Shown: one piece after another, positions 39,951 through 47,457 of the stretch
How positions within the stretch are numbered: the first letter of the stretch is position 1
Layout of the letters: every line of letters begins with the position of its first letter
Virus record (IMG/VR): IMGVR_UViG_3300027844_001828
Coordinates: 171,625-235,624 of that record
Origin: a virus
DNA length: 64,000 bases
Strand: one strand, 5' to 3'
Notes under the pieces: generated by a model
The model's input: only the letters and a program-made list of their open reading frames with translations
Databases searched by the model: none
Told to the model about the DNA's origin: nothing
Position numbers and translations under genes: made by a program

Positions 39951-40688
39951 ATGGAAAAGCTTTTTCAAGGTACGTTATCTGTCTGGAGTGGTTGCGTTTA
40001 TGCTCAGGCGAGGCCTTTTACTTATGAAGACTTCGAGTTTTTCGATCTTTCTGTTTCAGAGAAAGGGGGAACCAGCAAGTATGCGTCGGTGACAAAGGCC
40101 TTTCGATTGAAACAAGAGGTTCTCGACGAAGTCGTTTCAGAAAGTTGCCTCAGTATTGGCAAGGGCTTCTTCATGGAATGGGATAAGATAAAGAATCATT
40201 ATATTTATGTCACACAAGACATCAAGTATAATGGCTGTCGGACTTTGGCTTCGAAAGTTGCCAAGTATGATAAGGCCTGTGCGGAAGTTATTTATCGCTG
40301 GAATGAGATTGGCGACTCCTTGGTTGAGAAGCGCATCGAAGAAATCAATGAGGACTTTCAAAGGTTGTTGTCCCGGTCTCGTGAGGATTACCTTCAGCGG
40401 TACACTGAATTCCTCTCAAACTTGAGAGGGTACGAGCAATCAGAGTTGATCGAAGAGTCTGGCACAGCTTCTGATATTCTCATGCTTGATGAGATGGGAA
40501 AGGCGGTCATGGCCTTGGAGAGATCAATTAATTCTAGGAAGTACGCTTGTCTTTTAGAATCATTCGAGTTGCCTGATAAGGGCAGCTGGATCAACGAGCT
40601 TCCCACTGAATTGACTGAGCAGGTTATTTTGAACTTGAGAAAAAGTGTTGATAACTCAGTTCCGGAATTCCGAGGAGTTTTGACTTAA
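39951..40688 (+). CDS. Hypothetical protein, 245 residues
   Basis: A mostly helical protein with a long charged helix (about residues 120-155). No motif recognised. Followed directly by a GTG-started gene. Confidence 0.6.
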   Translation: MEKLFQGTLSVWSGCVYAQARPFTYEDFEFFDLSVSEKGGTSKYASVTKAFRLKQEVLDEVVSESCLSIGKGFFMEWDKIKNHYIYVTQDIKYNGCRTLASKVAKYDKACAEVIYRWNEIGDSLVEKRIEEINEDFQRLLSRSREDYLQRYTEFLSNLRGYEQSELIEESGTASDILMLDEMGKAVMALERSINSRKYACLLESFELPDKGSWINELPTELTEQVILNLRKSVDNSVPEFRGVLT

Positions 40689-40689
40689 G

Positions 40690-40959
40690 GTGAAAGACCC
40701 CAGGAACATCAGCGAATTTACAAGTAATCGAAAACCCCCTCCTGAACCATCAAGCAAATCTGAAAAAGAATTGTATTGGGCTCAACAGATTGCCGAGATG
40801 TTCTCAGAGAAAGAACAGAAGGACAAGGCGGGTGAAGTCGTAGGTTACTGTATTGAAGAGGGTTACGACTTGCTCGATATATTTCGAGCGTTAGTGGTTC
40901 TTAACTCGGCCTATGAACGTGAGAAGTTAAAAGTATTAAACCTCCAAGAAAAAACTTAG
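40690..40959 (+). CDS. Hypothetical protein, 89 residues
   Basis: GTG start 1 bp after the previous stop. An N-terminal Pro-rich part and then helices (LYWAQQIAEMFSEKEQ). No motif. Confidence 0.55.
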   Translation: MKDPRNISEFTSNRKPPPEPSSKSEKELYWAQQIAEMFSEKEQKDKAGEVVGYCIEEGYDLLDIFRALVVLNSAYEREKLKVLNLQEKT

Positions 40960-40966
40960 AATGGAG

Positions 40967-40995
40967 TTGTAAAGATCTTCATTTAACGGTATAGT
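40967..40995 (+). promoter_or_regulatory. Promoter
   Basis: TTGTAA (40967-40972), 17 bp, TATAGT (40990-40995); leader of about 50 nt to the ATG at 41053. Confidence 0.75.
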
Positions 40996-41052
40996 AATTG
41001 GTGTTAAGGGGCATATTGCCCAGAGGTGAAAAAGCGAACAAGGAGAAGGCTT

Positions 41053-41439
41053 ATGAATATAACTGTGAGACAATTTGCTCAGATCAACAACATGTATCCA
41101 CCTAATTTGGCGGACATGGATTACAAGACCCGTAAGAAGGTAGAGGCCAAGGTGTATGCGAGAGCCTCGGCGGTTGTTAACTATCTCCTTACGATCAATG
41201 CAATCACTGATACTGGCAAGAAAGTGCAGGCACGTGGTGGTATTGGGCGAAGTTCGGTCGTGTACAGCGTACCAGCCGGTGCGATTCATTTGACCTTGGT
41301 TGCAGAAGGCACCGATGTTCCTGAGGATACCCCTTATCCTGAGAAGCCTAAGGCAGAAGAGACCACACCAGAGGTAGATACAAACATGACTACCACTGAG
41401 AATGAAGAATCAACGGAGCCTGTGGAAGCGTCAGCGTAG
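41053..41439 (+). CDS. Hypothetical protein with acidic Thr/Glu tail, 128 residues
   Basis: ATG follows AAGGAGA. The first 90 residues are compact (VRQFAQINNMYPPNLADMD, ARASAVVNYLLTINAI) with a winged-helix-like order; the tail is Thr/Glu/Pro-rich. Ends before a strong terminator. Confidence 0.65.
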   Translation: MNITVRQFAQINNMYPPNLADMDYKTRKKVEAKVYARASAVVNYLLTINAITDTGKKVQARGGIGRSSVVYSVPAGAIHLTLVAEGTDVPEDTPYPEKPKAEETTPEVDTNMTTTENEESTEPVEASA

Positions 41440-41460
41440 ATCCTGAGAAGTTGTAAGATG

Positions 41461-41496
41461 GTGCTCGTCGGGGAACCCGGCGGGCACTTTCTTTTT
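41461..41496 (+). terminator. Intrinsic terminator
   Basis: A 12-bp GC-rich stem (GTGCTCGTCGGG with complement), a GAA loop and a T-run TTTCTTTTT. Confidence 0.9.
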
Positions 41497-41511
41497 ATTA
41501 GGGCTTGCATC

Positions 41512-41562
41512 CACTGAATGTGGGGGTATCGTATGTGTATGAACACCCACACACCCCCGGAG
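41512..41562 (+). repeat. CACTGAATG copy with TG/CA tract
   Basis: CACTGAATG followed by GTATGTGTATG and CACCCACACACCCCC. The same layout occurs at 31962, 51614 and 55432. Confidence 0.7.
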
Positions 41563-41572
41563 ACATATTAAG

Positions 41573-41926
41573 ATGGACCCTCAAAGCTACAATACCTTTC
41601 GCACCATGTTCCAACGTGGTGAGATCACTGGTGAGATCACCCAGTTCGGTGCGGATGAGGTGAAGGGTGATACCAACTTTGGTCATGCACAAACACTTAC
41701 GCCAGAACAGTATCTGGGTCTTGTTACCGACCCTCTCCAAGAAGTAGCTGCACTTTTGAGTTCTCGCTTCGGTCTTGGTCTTGTTGACATCGACGAAGAG
41801 ATGGCGATTCGTAATTTAGTGGAAGGCTCTACGCCAGAAGCTATTGTGAATGATATAGAGACTAAACAAGACCTTGATCGTAATGATCAAGGCCCCTACG
41901 GATTGGGGTTACAGGGTTGGATTTGA
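41573..41926 (+). CDS. Hypothetical protein, 117 residues
   Basis: Acidic, mixed fold; possibly helical bundle (EEMAIRNLVEGSTPEAIVND). Preceded by GGAGACATATTAAG. No family known. Confidence 0.6.
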   Translation: MDPQSYNTFRTMFQRGEITGEITQFGADEVKGDTNFGHAQTLTPEQYLGLVTDPLQEVAALLSSRFGLGLVDIDEEMAIRNLVEGSTPEAIVNDIETKQDLDRNDQGPYGLGLQGWI

Positions 41927-41981
41927 ACAGGTCTTAAACACTTCTGTGTCGTATAATATACATATATCTACAGGAGATGAC

Positions 41982-42047
41982 ATGTTAAAGATACTACAAA
42001 CAGAATTAGATAGAACATCAATAATTAAACAACTATCATCGGAGTAG
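41982..42047 (+). CDS. Micro-protein, 21 residues
   Basis: ATG after ACAGGAG. Amphipathic helix KILQTELDRTSIIKQLSSE. A TATAAT box lies at 41952. Confidence 0.4.
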   Translation: MLKILQTELDRTSIIKQLSSE

Positions 42048-42050
42048 ATT

Positions 42051-42143
42051 GTGACTCATATGGAATTAGTAGGATGGTATGCAATAGGCTTTTTTGTAGT
42101 ATATGTATTGTTTTATGTATTAGAAATCATAGAAATTTCATGA
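42051..42143 (+). CDS. Micro membrane protein, 30 residues
   Basis: GTG 42051 or ATG 42060. One membrane helix (WYAIGFFVVYVLFYVLEII). Confidence 0.4.
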   Translation: MTHMELVGWYAIGFFVVYVLFYVLEIIEIS

Positions 42144-42150
42144 GAAGAAG

Positions 42151-42447
42151 ATGATGAGTTTCCAGGAGGCGCAAGCATGTCACTTAAAGCATTGCTTGTT
42201 CTTCGTTAGAAAGATAGGTTCTGATGAGTCTGAGCCGTTAGAAACGGCAAAGCTTTTGAAAGACAAGACTCACGTATTTTTTCAGGCTTAGCTTATTCTA
42301 AGCGCATTGAAGCCGGTCACATATTAGTCCCTGCCCATCCTCCGTCCTCATCAACGAGGCGACCGCCAAGTATACACCCGCGAAGAGTTCGATGCTGAAT
42401 ATGAGTGGGTGGGCTGCTCCTACCCGCCACAATCGAGCGGGTCCTAA
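42151..42447 (+). pseudogene. Remnant gene with several frameshifts
   Basis: Protein-like pieces follow each other in different frames: SLKALLVLR (after AGGAGG at 42165), RKIGSDESEPLETAKLLKD, then GLAYSKRIEAGHILVPAHP, then VYTREEFDAEYEWVGCSYPP to TAA 42447. Each joins at a small indel, so a gene of about 95 codons has decayed. It ends at a palindrome. Confidence 0.5.
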
Positions 42448-42450
42448 CTT

Positions 42451-42484
42451 GGTTCACTGTATAAAAACTTTTATACAGTGGACC
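42451..42484. repeat. 34-bp palindrome, copy 2
   Basis: GGTTCACTGTATAAAA, centre AC, complementary right arm. Lies 51 bp before the next -35 box. Confidence 0.95.
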
Positions 42485-42534
42485 GTAGTGATAGGCACCC
42501 GGAAGTCTTTTTCCTAAAAACTCCTCAAGTGAGC

Positions 42535-42562
42535 TTGTAACCAACGAATGATGGGTTATTGT
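42535..42562 (+). promoter_or_regulatory. Leaderless-type promoter
   Basis: TTGTAA (42535-42540), 16 bp ending ATGGGT, TATTGT (42557-42562), ATG 6 bp downstream at 42569. Confidence 0.75.
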
Positions 42563-42568
42563 GTGAGT

Positions 42569-42790
42569 ATGTCAAAAACAATCCAGATCAAAAAGGGCTG
42601 CGAGTGTGGTAGCCAGAGGTTCAATGCAGATCGATTGATCCGCGTTGAAATCATTGTTGACGAGAACAATATGTTCGTTGAAAATATAGCTGGCGGCGAT
42701 GCTGTCTCTATTGTTGACGACAAACCCCCAGAGGGACCGTACACTTGTGTTGAGTGTGAGTGCGAGTACGACACCCTTGATGGAGAATGA
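42569..42790 (+). CDS. Zinc-ribbon protein, 73 residues
   Basis: KKGCECGSQRF at the start and YTCVECECEY at the end give two CxC/CxxC knuckles around a beta-rich centre, a typical small zinc ribbon. Leaderless start after the promoter. ATGA overlap with the next gene. Confidence 0.7.
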   Translation: MSKTIQIKKGCECGSQRFNADRLIRVEIIVDENNMFVENIAGGDAVSIVDDKPPEGPYTCVECECEYDTLDGE

Positions 42791-43053
42791 TGCCTACCAA
42801 ACGTAAGTTTTACCGTACTGTTCTTGCTATCGAAGTTCTTAGCGAGACGCCCATTTCGGCCTGTACTTCATATCAGGACATTCTTCGTGAAGCTGAAGAG
42901 GGTGATTTCTCTCATGCTTCACTTCCTCAAGAGGTATACAATCAGGAAATAGACGGGCGAAAATGCGCTGAGCTTTTGGTTAGGCAGGGTAGCGATTCTG
43001 GTTTTTTCCAGTTGACAGATATTGGGGAGGATGTCGAGGATTATGATGGATAA
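42787..43053 (+). CDS. Hypothetical protein, 88 residues
   Basis: ATGA-coupled. KRKFYRTVLAIEVLSETPI begins like a small phage beta protein; acidic end. Family not recognised. Confidence 0.6.
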   Translation: MMPTKRKFYRTVLAIEVLSETPISACTSYQDILREAEEGDFSHASLPQEVYNQEIDGRKCAELLVRQGSDSGFFQLTDIGEDVEDYDG

Positions 43054-43171
43054 ATTGTATGTTCCTTATGTGACGGAAAGGTGGGTAGTGATACCGCACA
43101 CCTCAATCAAGATAAATGGATCGGAGAGTGTTGCTGGGATGAAAGACTCCGGGGGACAGAATAATGGCTGA
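43043..43171 (+). CDS. Small protein, 42 residues
   Basis: Overlaps the previous gene by 11 bp and the next by 8 bp. Beta-like VTERWVVIPHTSIKING segment. Confidence 0.45.
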   Translation: MMDKLYVPYVTERWVVIPHTSIKINGSESVAGMKDSGGQNNG

Positions 43172-43316
43172 GTTAATAGTAATTTCTGTGGTTATTTTCA
43201 TTTCTTGTGTGGTGTGTACGTTCGTTGCCACACAAAAGCAGGCGAAACCTTTGATGATCTTGCAAGGGGTTATCAGAAAGAGATCGAAGAGCTTTACAAG
43301 CAGATCGCCAACATGA
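43164..43316 (+). CDS. Small membrane protein, 50 residues
   Basis: N-terminal membrane helix (LIVISVVIFISCVVCTFVAT) with a basic tail. Its stop overlaps ATG 43313. In the next frame, upstream of 43313, the piece FDDLARGYQKEIEELYKQI also looks coding, so helix and downstream domain may once have been one protein. Confidence 0.5.
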   Translation: MAELIVISVVIFISCVVCTFVATQKQAKPLMILQGVIRKRSKSFTSRSPT

Positions 43317-43687
43317 TCGAATTTGTCCCATTCACAGCCTGGAGAATTGTGTATGAGAATAAGATGTTCATTGTAAAAAGCGAACAGATTAATATACGCA
43401 GGATTGTAAATGGAGAAATCCGATATATGGTTAGCACTGGCATGTTCTGCACTGGGATGTTTTCGACTCTTTATGACAGTCGAGACGACATTCCTAAAGG
43501 TAGGGGGAATTCCCGCACATGGTATCACCATGCTCTTTTCAAAGATGAAATTGAAGCGTTGCTTGCCATTCAAGGGTTGGCGCAAGAAATTTTGAAGACT
43601 CGCAACGATTCACATCAAGAAGACGTTTTACCGCTTCACAAATCAATCGACTCAAACGCCAAACGCTTAAAGGAACTCGGAATATGA
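43313..43687 (+). CDS. Paralogous AWKV-family protein (copy 3)
   Basis: ATGA-coupled start. EFVPFTAWRIVYENKMFIV matches the SFTAWKVIDCNRRSVVV start of copy 1 (26413-26859), though the C-terminal KG(T)xxCExIKC motif is missing. A longer form from TTG 43205 is possible. Function unknown. Confidence 0.6.
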   Translation: MIEFVPFTAWRIVYENKMFIVKSEQINIRRIVNGEIRYMVSTGMFCTGMFSTLYDSRDDIPKGRGNSRTWYHHALFKDEIEALLAIQGLAQEILKTRNDSHQEDVLPLHKSIDSNAKRLKELGI

Positions 43688-43860
43688 AATACATTCGCAG
43701 AAATCCGCTGGAAAAAGACTTTGGTTGGGGAAAATTAAAATTAAGAAGTTGGGATAAAATTAAAAATGAGCTTGACAAATGCGATCTTCTTTGTGGAAAT
43801 TGCCATGATGAAGCGCATCAAGAAATTAGAACTGGAACTATTTTTACCCCAATAGCTTAA
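43684..43860 (+). CDS. C-terminal HNH endonuclease fragment overlapping tRNA
   Basis: The 58-residue product (SWDKIKNELDKCDLLCGNCH then DEAHQEI) is the end of a homing HNH nuclease: W..I..EL.KC.LLC.NCH..xH. The N-terminal CxxC half is absent. It is ATGA-coupled, and its last 5 codons lie inside the tRNA-Arg gene, so the fragment reads into the tRNA. A similar fragment precedes the second tRNA. Confidence 0.7.
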   Translation: MKYIRRNPLEKDFGWGKLKLRSWDKIKNELDKCDLLCGNCHDEAHQEIRTGTIFTPIA

Positions 43861-43920
43861 GGGATAAAGCAGTGGATTTCTAATCCACATATTCAGGTTC
43901 GAATCCTGGTTGGGGTACCA
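43846..43920 (+). tRNA. tRNA-Arg (UCU anticodon)
   Basis: Acceptor ACCCCAA pairs with TTGGGGT (43910-43916); anticodon stem GTGGA/TCCAC encloses TTTCTAA with TCT at the anticodon; the T arm has GGTTCGAATCC. Discriminator A and an encoded CCA follow. It reads AGA codons, which are very common in this window, so it supports phage translation. Confidence 0.93.
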
Positions 43921-43974
43921 GAATTAACTTAATTAACTGCTTGATAAATTTCAAAACGGAGATAGAGTAACAGT

Positions 43975-44103
43975 ATGCAAGAAATACTCACAACCTTAAT
44001 TGCCTTGGGGGCCTTACACTTTACATCGTGTGGAACATTTCCTACACCCTCTCACATTTTCATTGGTGTCAATAGGACTTACGAAAATACCTTTCGTGAG
44101 TAA
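43975..44103 (+). CDS. Small lipoprotein, 42 residues
   Basis: Signal-like start and lipobox (LHFTSC, Cys at 19), 23 residues after the Cys. Similar in size to Rz1-type outer spanins. CGGAGA precedes the ATG by 12 nt. Confidence 0.5.
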   Translation: MQEILTTLIALGALHFTSCGTFPTPSHIFIGVNRTYENTFRE

Positions 44104-44314
44104 AGATCCTGATAACGTAACCTGTTGTAGCGTAACCTGCTTCAGTCCATTAGGCGGGTTCGCCTGGCTGCGAGTTCCAGGGGGGTGCGGAACTGTTCGC
44201 AATTGAGACGGTAACGCACAACACGGAGGACTGAGCAATAACTGCGCAAAACTATCGCACATACCGGCGCAAGTACGATACTACCATCAAACATAAACCA
44301 AACGAGGCTGAATA

Positions 44315-44941
44315 ATGAGTAAAGCAACCATCATGGCTGGCATCGACAGCGACAGCAGCCGCGTCATCGCCAACAATACAGTCGAGTACACTGTTGGCAA
44401 AGCCCGTACAATACGGCTGCATTCGACGGACGTCATCACCTTCGATGCGCTCGGCGGCGTGACGCTGGACACGGGGGGCTGGCTAACCCCGACCACCAAA
44501 GACCGGATAAACCAATTCCAAACCGCTGCTCGGTTGCACAGCGAGCGGGGGATCTGGTACGCTACCATCGGAGGCAAGCGGTACATATATCAAGACGGCC
44601 TCCGCATCGGGCCACGCGGCGGCGTCACGGGCCACGCTGGTCCGGCAGCGATCAAGGCGCAGCGTAAAAAAACTAAGCAAATCAAAGCTTACTGCGATGC
44701 TATTCGGGCGCTGGATACGTTGCCAGAACCAGAACCCGGTGACTGTTTTATTTGTAGTGGTTTTAAAGGCACCGATTGTCTGCAAAGTCACCTGGATGAG
44801 ATGTATATACACGGGTCACTCATTAGGCGCGCAATGGAGGCGCGTGGATACAGCGAGTTTGCGCTGCGATTTGCCTATCAGATCGACAATCGTGACACAG
44901 TTGTCCGTGCAGTCCTAGCCTATTTCAAGGCCAACTGCTAA
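44315..44941 (+). CDS. GC-rich hypothetical protein, 208 residues
   Basis: Codon use is clearly more GC-rich than its neighbours, and 44130-45000 as a whole stands out. The N-terminal part has TVEYTVGKARTIRLHSTDVI and DALGGVTLDTGGWLTPTTK, a pattern I recall from environmental phages; the C-terminal part has CFICSG...CLQSH. Likely recently acquired. Confidence 0.65.
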   Translation: MSKATIMAGIDSDSSRVIANNTVEYTVGKARTIRLHSTDVITFDALGGVTLDTGGWLTPTTKDRINQFQTAARLHSERGIWYATIGGKRYIYQDGLRIGPRGGVTGHAGPAAIKAQRKKTKQIKAYCDAIRALDTLPEPEPGDCFICSGFKGTDCLQSHLDEMYIHGSLIRRAMEARGYSEFALRFAYQIDNRDTVVRAVLAYFKANC

Positions 44942-45014
44942 TCCACCGGATCGTCCGCTCTGATAGGCAACTCATCCCAGCACCAACGCAGTCTAATCAG
45001 CCATCGCATAGATC

Positions 45015-45380
45015 GTGATCTCGCTCATTGAAGTTTACATTCGGCGCGATGTTTCCATTGTAGAGGCCGAGGAATGGATTTGGGACAGACATGGGCGTGG
45101 ATTCACGAAACTCAAGGATTTTCATTGTGACCGGCCTTATATCGCCTTCATTCGTACACATGATGGGTTCACTCGGCAAAGAATTGGCAAAAGGTTACTT
45201 TTCAAGGCGACTGGGATCATTCAGGACAGGTTAGGCCTCGCCGGTATCCATTCAGGGGAAAGTTCGACCAGAGGTACTGGTGGCCGGGCGTTCTTTACTT
45301 ATATTGAGCGTTACTATAGGCATCGATTGAAATCTAAGAATCTCCCAGGTTCCCGCAAAAAAGATTATGTTATTGTTTGA
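45015..45380 (+). CDS. GNAT-like N-acetyltransferase, 121 residues
   Basis: GTG start. RQRIGKRLLFKATG fits motif A (Q/RxxGxG/A) of GNAT enzymes, and GLAGIHSGESS...GGRAFFTYIERYY fits the following strand and helix. It is short, so the N-terminal part of the fold may be reduced. Substrate unknown. Confidence 0.5.
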   Translation: MISLIEVYIRRDVSIVEAEEWIWDRHGRGFTKLKDFHCDRPYIAFIRTHDGFTRQRIGKRLLFKATGIIQDRLGLAGIHSGESSTRGTGGRAFFTYIERYYRHRLKSKNLPGSRKKDYVIV

Positions 45381-45404
45381 CATTTCGACAATCTGCATTA
45401 TGGT
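45377..45404 (+). promoter_or_regulatory. Leaderless-type promoter
   Basis: TTGACA (45377-45382), 16 bp, TATGGT (45399-45404); ATG at 45413 is 8 bp downstream. Confidence 0.75.
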
Positions 45405-45412
45405 AGGGCATC

Positions 45413-45433
45413 ATGAACAAACACAACTTCTAA
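45413..45433 (+). CDS. Leader peptide, 6 residues
   Basis: NKHNF follows the initiator Met at the predicted transcript start. The main gene starts at 45473 with AGAGGAA. Confidence 0.3.
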   Translation: MNKHNF

Positions 45434-45472
45434 GCACATCTCAGCCAACTTAAATCAACAGAGGAATTAGAA

Positions 45473-46114
45473 ATGTCTTTTCATGGAATGATAGATCGAA
45501 TAGCTGGTGCAGCAGTTAAGACTGCTATAGATTGGGCACCAGTAGAAGAGGGTTTGGATTATTGGCCAGTTGAAAAGCAACAATCTGAATTGGATAATGC
45601 TCAAAAGGTTTTCAAGAAATCTCTTCAAGATGGTTCGTTTAGGAAACTGCATGCAATCATAAAAGGTCGCAGTACTTACTATAATGCTACATCAGATCCT
45701 AAGGCTTTCTCTTTTCATGCTCCTATCGCATTGATGTTGGATGCCATGAATGAGCTTGGGTGGAGAGGGCTTGAGGATGACATATCAAGATTGGTGGCAA
45801 GAAGGGTATATGAGAATCCAGATTCTGGCATCAAGATAATGAAAGGTGAAGGTGATACGTTTGTAGCATTTCTTCCTTCTTCAAGTGCAAAGCCGGTTGA
45901 TAGGCGTAGTAGCGATAAGACTGCCAGTAAGTATATCCTTACTGTTGATGATTCTGTTGAGGCTCACAAGTTGGAGAGTATGGCAGATGATTTGAAGGAT
46001 GTGGAGTATGACAACTATGATGTTTACTCTACAGATAAGGATGGTCTCAAGAAGCTGAAGAGTGAATTGAATAAAAAAGGAATTAATTCTGAAGCAATAA
46101 AGACACGTTGGTGA
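45473..46114 (+). CDS. Hypothetical protein, 213 residues
   Basis: RBS AGAGGAA. A soluble two-part protein: a helical part (residues 1-130) and, after KTAS, a ferredoxin-like part (SKYILTVDDSVEAHKLESMADDL). No family recognised. Confidence 0.65.
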   Translation: MSFHGMIDRIAGAAVKTAIDWAPVEEGLDYWPVEKQQSELDNAQKVFKKSLQDGSFRKLHAIIKGRSTYYNATSDPKAFSFHAPIALMLDAMNELGWRGLEDDISRLVARRVYENPDSGIKIMKGEGDTFVAFLPSSSAKPVDRRSSDKTASKYILTVDDSVEAHKLESMADDLKDVEYDNYDVYSTDKDGLKKLKSELNKKGINSEAIKTRW

Positions 46115-46228
46115 TCTTAACGTAGGGATCTTAACGGACCTCGATAAGGGGAGAGACGAGCCAGTTAATAAGACAGTAGAAAAAACAATCGGATTCAATT
46201 TAATCATCAAACACTCAAGGAAGGTATC

Positions 46229-46441
46229 ATGTTGTTAGGCTTAATTTAATTTATTACTGTGACGATCTGGGCTTGGTTAATTCCGGCTGGAGTTTCAGCT
46301 TTGATTTTGATTGCTGGACTCTTTATCGTTTTTGTTAAATTAAGGGATGATGGTACAGACGAAGAGGATCAATGTGTTGTTGGATACATCTTCGTAATCC
46401 TTTTCGTCTGTCCTTGGCTTGCTTACTTTCTTATCGTATAG
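46229..46441 (+). pseudogene. Two-helix membrane protein with in-frame UAA
   Basis: ATG 46229 follows AAGGAAGG, but TAA occurs at codon 7 (46247). The same frame then encodes two membrane helices (IPAGVSALILIAGLFIVFV, VVGYIFVILFVCPWLAYFL) to 46441. Re-initiation at GTG 46259 could rescue it. Confidence 0.5.
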
Positions 46442-46466
46442 GTGTTTGTTTAGGGACCGTAGCACA

Positions 46467-46586
46467 ATGGTATGTCATAATTGTCATGGAGAGATACATG
46501 ATGAGCTAATTCCTAAAAAACAAATTTTAGAACTTCAAATTAGTAAATGGAATCGTGGCCAAACGGTTAAGGCTGCATGCTCATAA
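46467..46586 (+). CDS. C-terminal HNH fragment overlapping tRNA-Met
   Basis: VCHNCHGEIHDELIPKKQIL is the last zinc Cys pair and HxxxH end of an HNH nuclease. The frame runs into the tRNA and stops inside its anticodon loop (TCATAA). The rest of the nuclease is gone, as at 43684. Confidence 0.6.
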   Translation: MVCHNCHGEIHDELIPKKQILELQISKWNRGQTVKAACS

Positions 46587-46624
46587 CATGTTGATTGTAG
46601 GTTCGAACCCTACCGGTTCCACCA
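46549..46624 (+). tRNA. tRNA-Met (CAU anticodon)
   Basis: Acceptor GGAATCG pairs with CGGTTCC; D arm GCC/GGC; anticodon stem GCATG/CATGT with loop CTCATAA; T arm GTAGG/CCTAC around TTCGAAC; ACCA is encoded. CAU could also be a lysidine-modified Ile tRNA. Confidence 0.9.
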
Positions 46625-46641
46625 TTTCTTTTCAATAACGC

Positions 46642-46669
46642 TTGTAAAAATTCAAACCAGTGTCATTGT
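46642..46669 (+). promoter_or_regulatory. Leaderless-type promoter
   Basis: TTGTAA (46642-46647), 16 bp, CATTGT (46664-46669), ATG 6 bp downstream at 46676. It lies 17 bp after the tRNA. Confidence 0.65.
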
Positions 46670-46675
46670 ACCTCC

Positions 46676-46891
46676 ATGAGCAAAAGCATTTCAGATCGAC
46701 TCGAAGAGTTGAAAGTTCACCTTCGTAATAAGCATCGGATTAAGTATGGCGCTGACTATACAATCTTGATCAGTAGTGAGCAACTCCATATATTATGTGT
46801 TGATGCTTACACTGATGCTATCATTGAACACTTTCGAAGTTTTGATATTGCAATCTCAACGTTGTCAATCATAGGGAAAAGGGAGTGGTAA
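46676..46891 (+). CDS. Hypothetical protein, 71 residues
   Basis: Leaderless start. Helical start (ISDRLEELKVHLRNKHRIKY) and then strands; no motif. Confidence 0.6.
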   Translation: MSKSISDRLEELKVHLRNKHRIKYGADYTILISSEQLHILCVDAYTDAIIEHFRSFDIAISTLSIIGKREW

Positions 46892-46893
46892 GT

Positions 46894-47097
46894 ATGAAAT
46901 TCTTACTCGCATTCTTTCTTTGTTCGAATCTCTATGCGGTAGATATCTTCGAATAGTTCGACCGAATCGCTGCAAAGGACTACCATTTGCAGGTTTATTA
47001 CTGTTCTAACATGTGTTCCGAGTTCATCATCGCGATAAATCGTTCACTGTTACCGGCGCGAATCACCGCGCCAGACAACCCTGGAGAAAGAATCTGA
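46894..47097 (+). pseudogene. Secreted small protein with in-frame UAG
   Basis: Signal peptide KFLLAFFLCSNLYA then VDIFE, TAG at 46954, and an open frame of 46 more codons (FDRIAAKDYHLQVYYCSNMC...) ending TGA 47095-47097, which overlaps the next ATG (TGATG). The exact coupling of the far end argues that the whole frame was one gene. Confidence 0.55.
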
Positions 47098-47333
47098 TGA
47101 CTACTAAAGCCGGACATTTCAACCTTGATTGGATCGCGGAATGCCGATCAAATGAAGGTGACGACGAAACGCTTGAGGCATGGGTATGCAGAGCAAGAAA
47201 TTGTGAGATGACTGAGATCGACAAAGATGGTAGTGTCTGGTGCGGTCGAAAGCGGCGGTACGAATACGATGGCTTTTGGCTATCACAAGAAGCGTGCGAC
47301 GAGACCGTAGCCACTATCGAGCGAGGGCTATAG
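47097..47333 (+). CDS. Hypothetical protein, 78 residues
   Basis: Coupled to the preceding frame. Four Cys and basic segments (WVCRARNCEMTE, WCGRKRRYEYDG). Function unknown. Confidence 0.6.
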   Translation: MTTKAGHFNLDWIAECRSNEGDDETLEAWVCRARNCEMTEIDKDGSVWCGRKRRYEYDGFWLSQEACDETVATIERGL

Positions 47334-47399
47334 CAAGGGACCAAACCACCGTGGCGAAACGCACCTGCGAGTGCGTCACGTAAAGGAGATTAGATAGTC

Positions 47400-47450
47400 A
47401 TGTTGTTATGCGCCAACTGCCCAAACTATTATGAGAAGCACGGTACGTGA
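47400..47450 (+). CDS. Micro-protein, 16 residues
   Basis: AAAGGAG precedes the ATG. LLCANCPNYYEKHGT has a CxxC and a His; perhaps the truncated start of a zinc ribbon, with further pieces downstream. Confidence 0.3.
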   Translation: MLLCANCPNYYEKHGT

Positions 47451-47457
47451 TAGTACT

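Noticed and set aside
46452-46500. A third tRNA starting GGGACCGTAGCACAATGG
   Set aside because: The first 20 bases look like a tRNA 5' end, but no anticodon stem, T arm or matching acceptor 3' strand follows; the stretch encodes the HNH tail.
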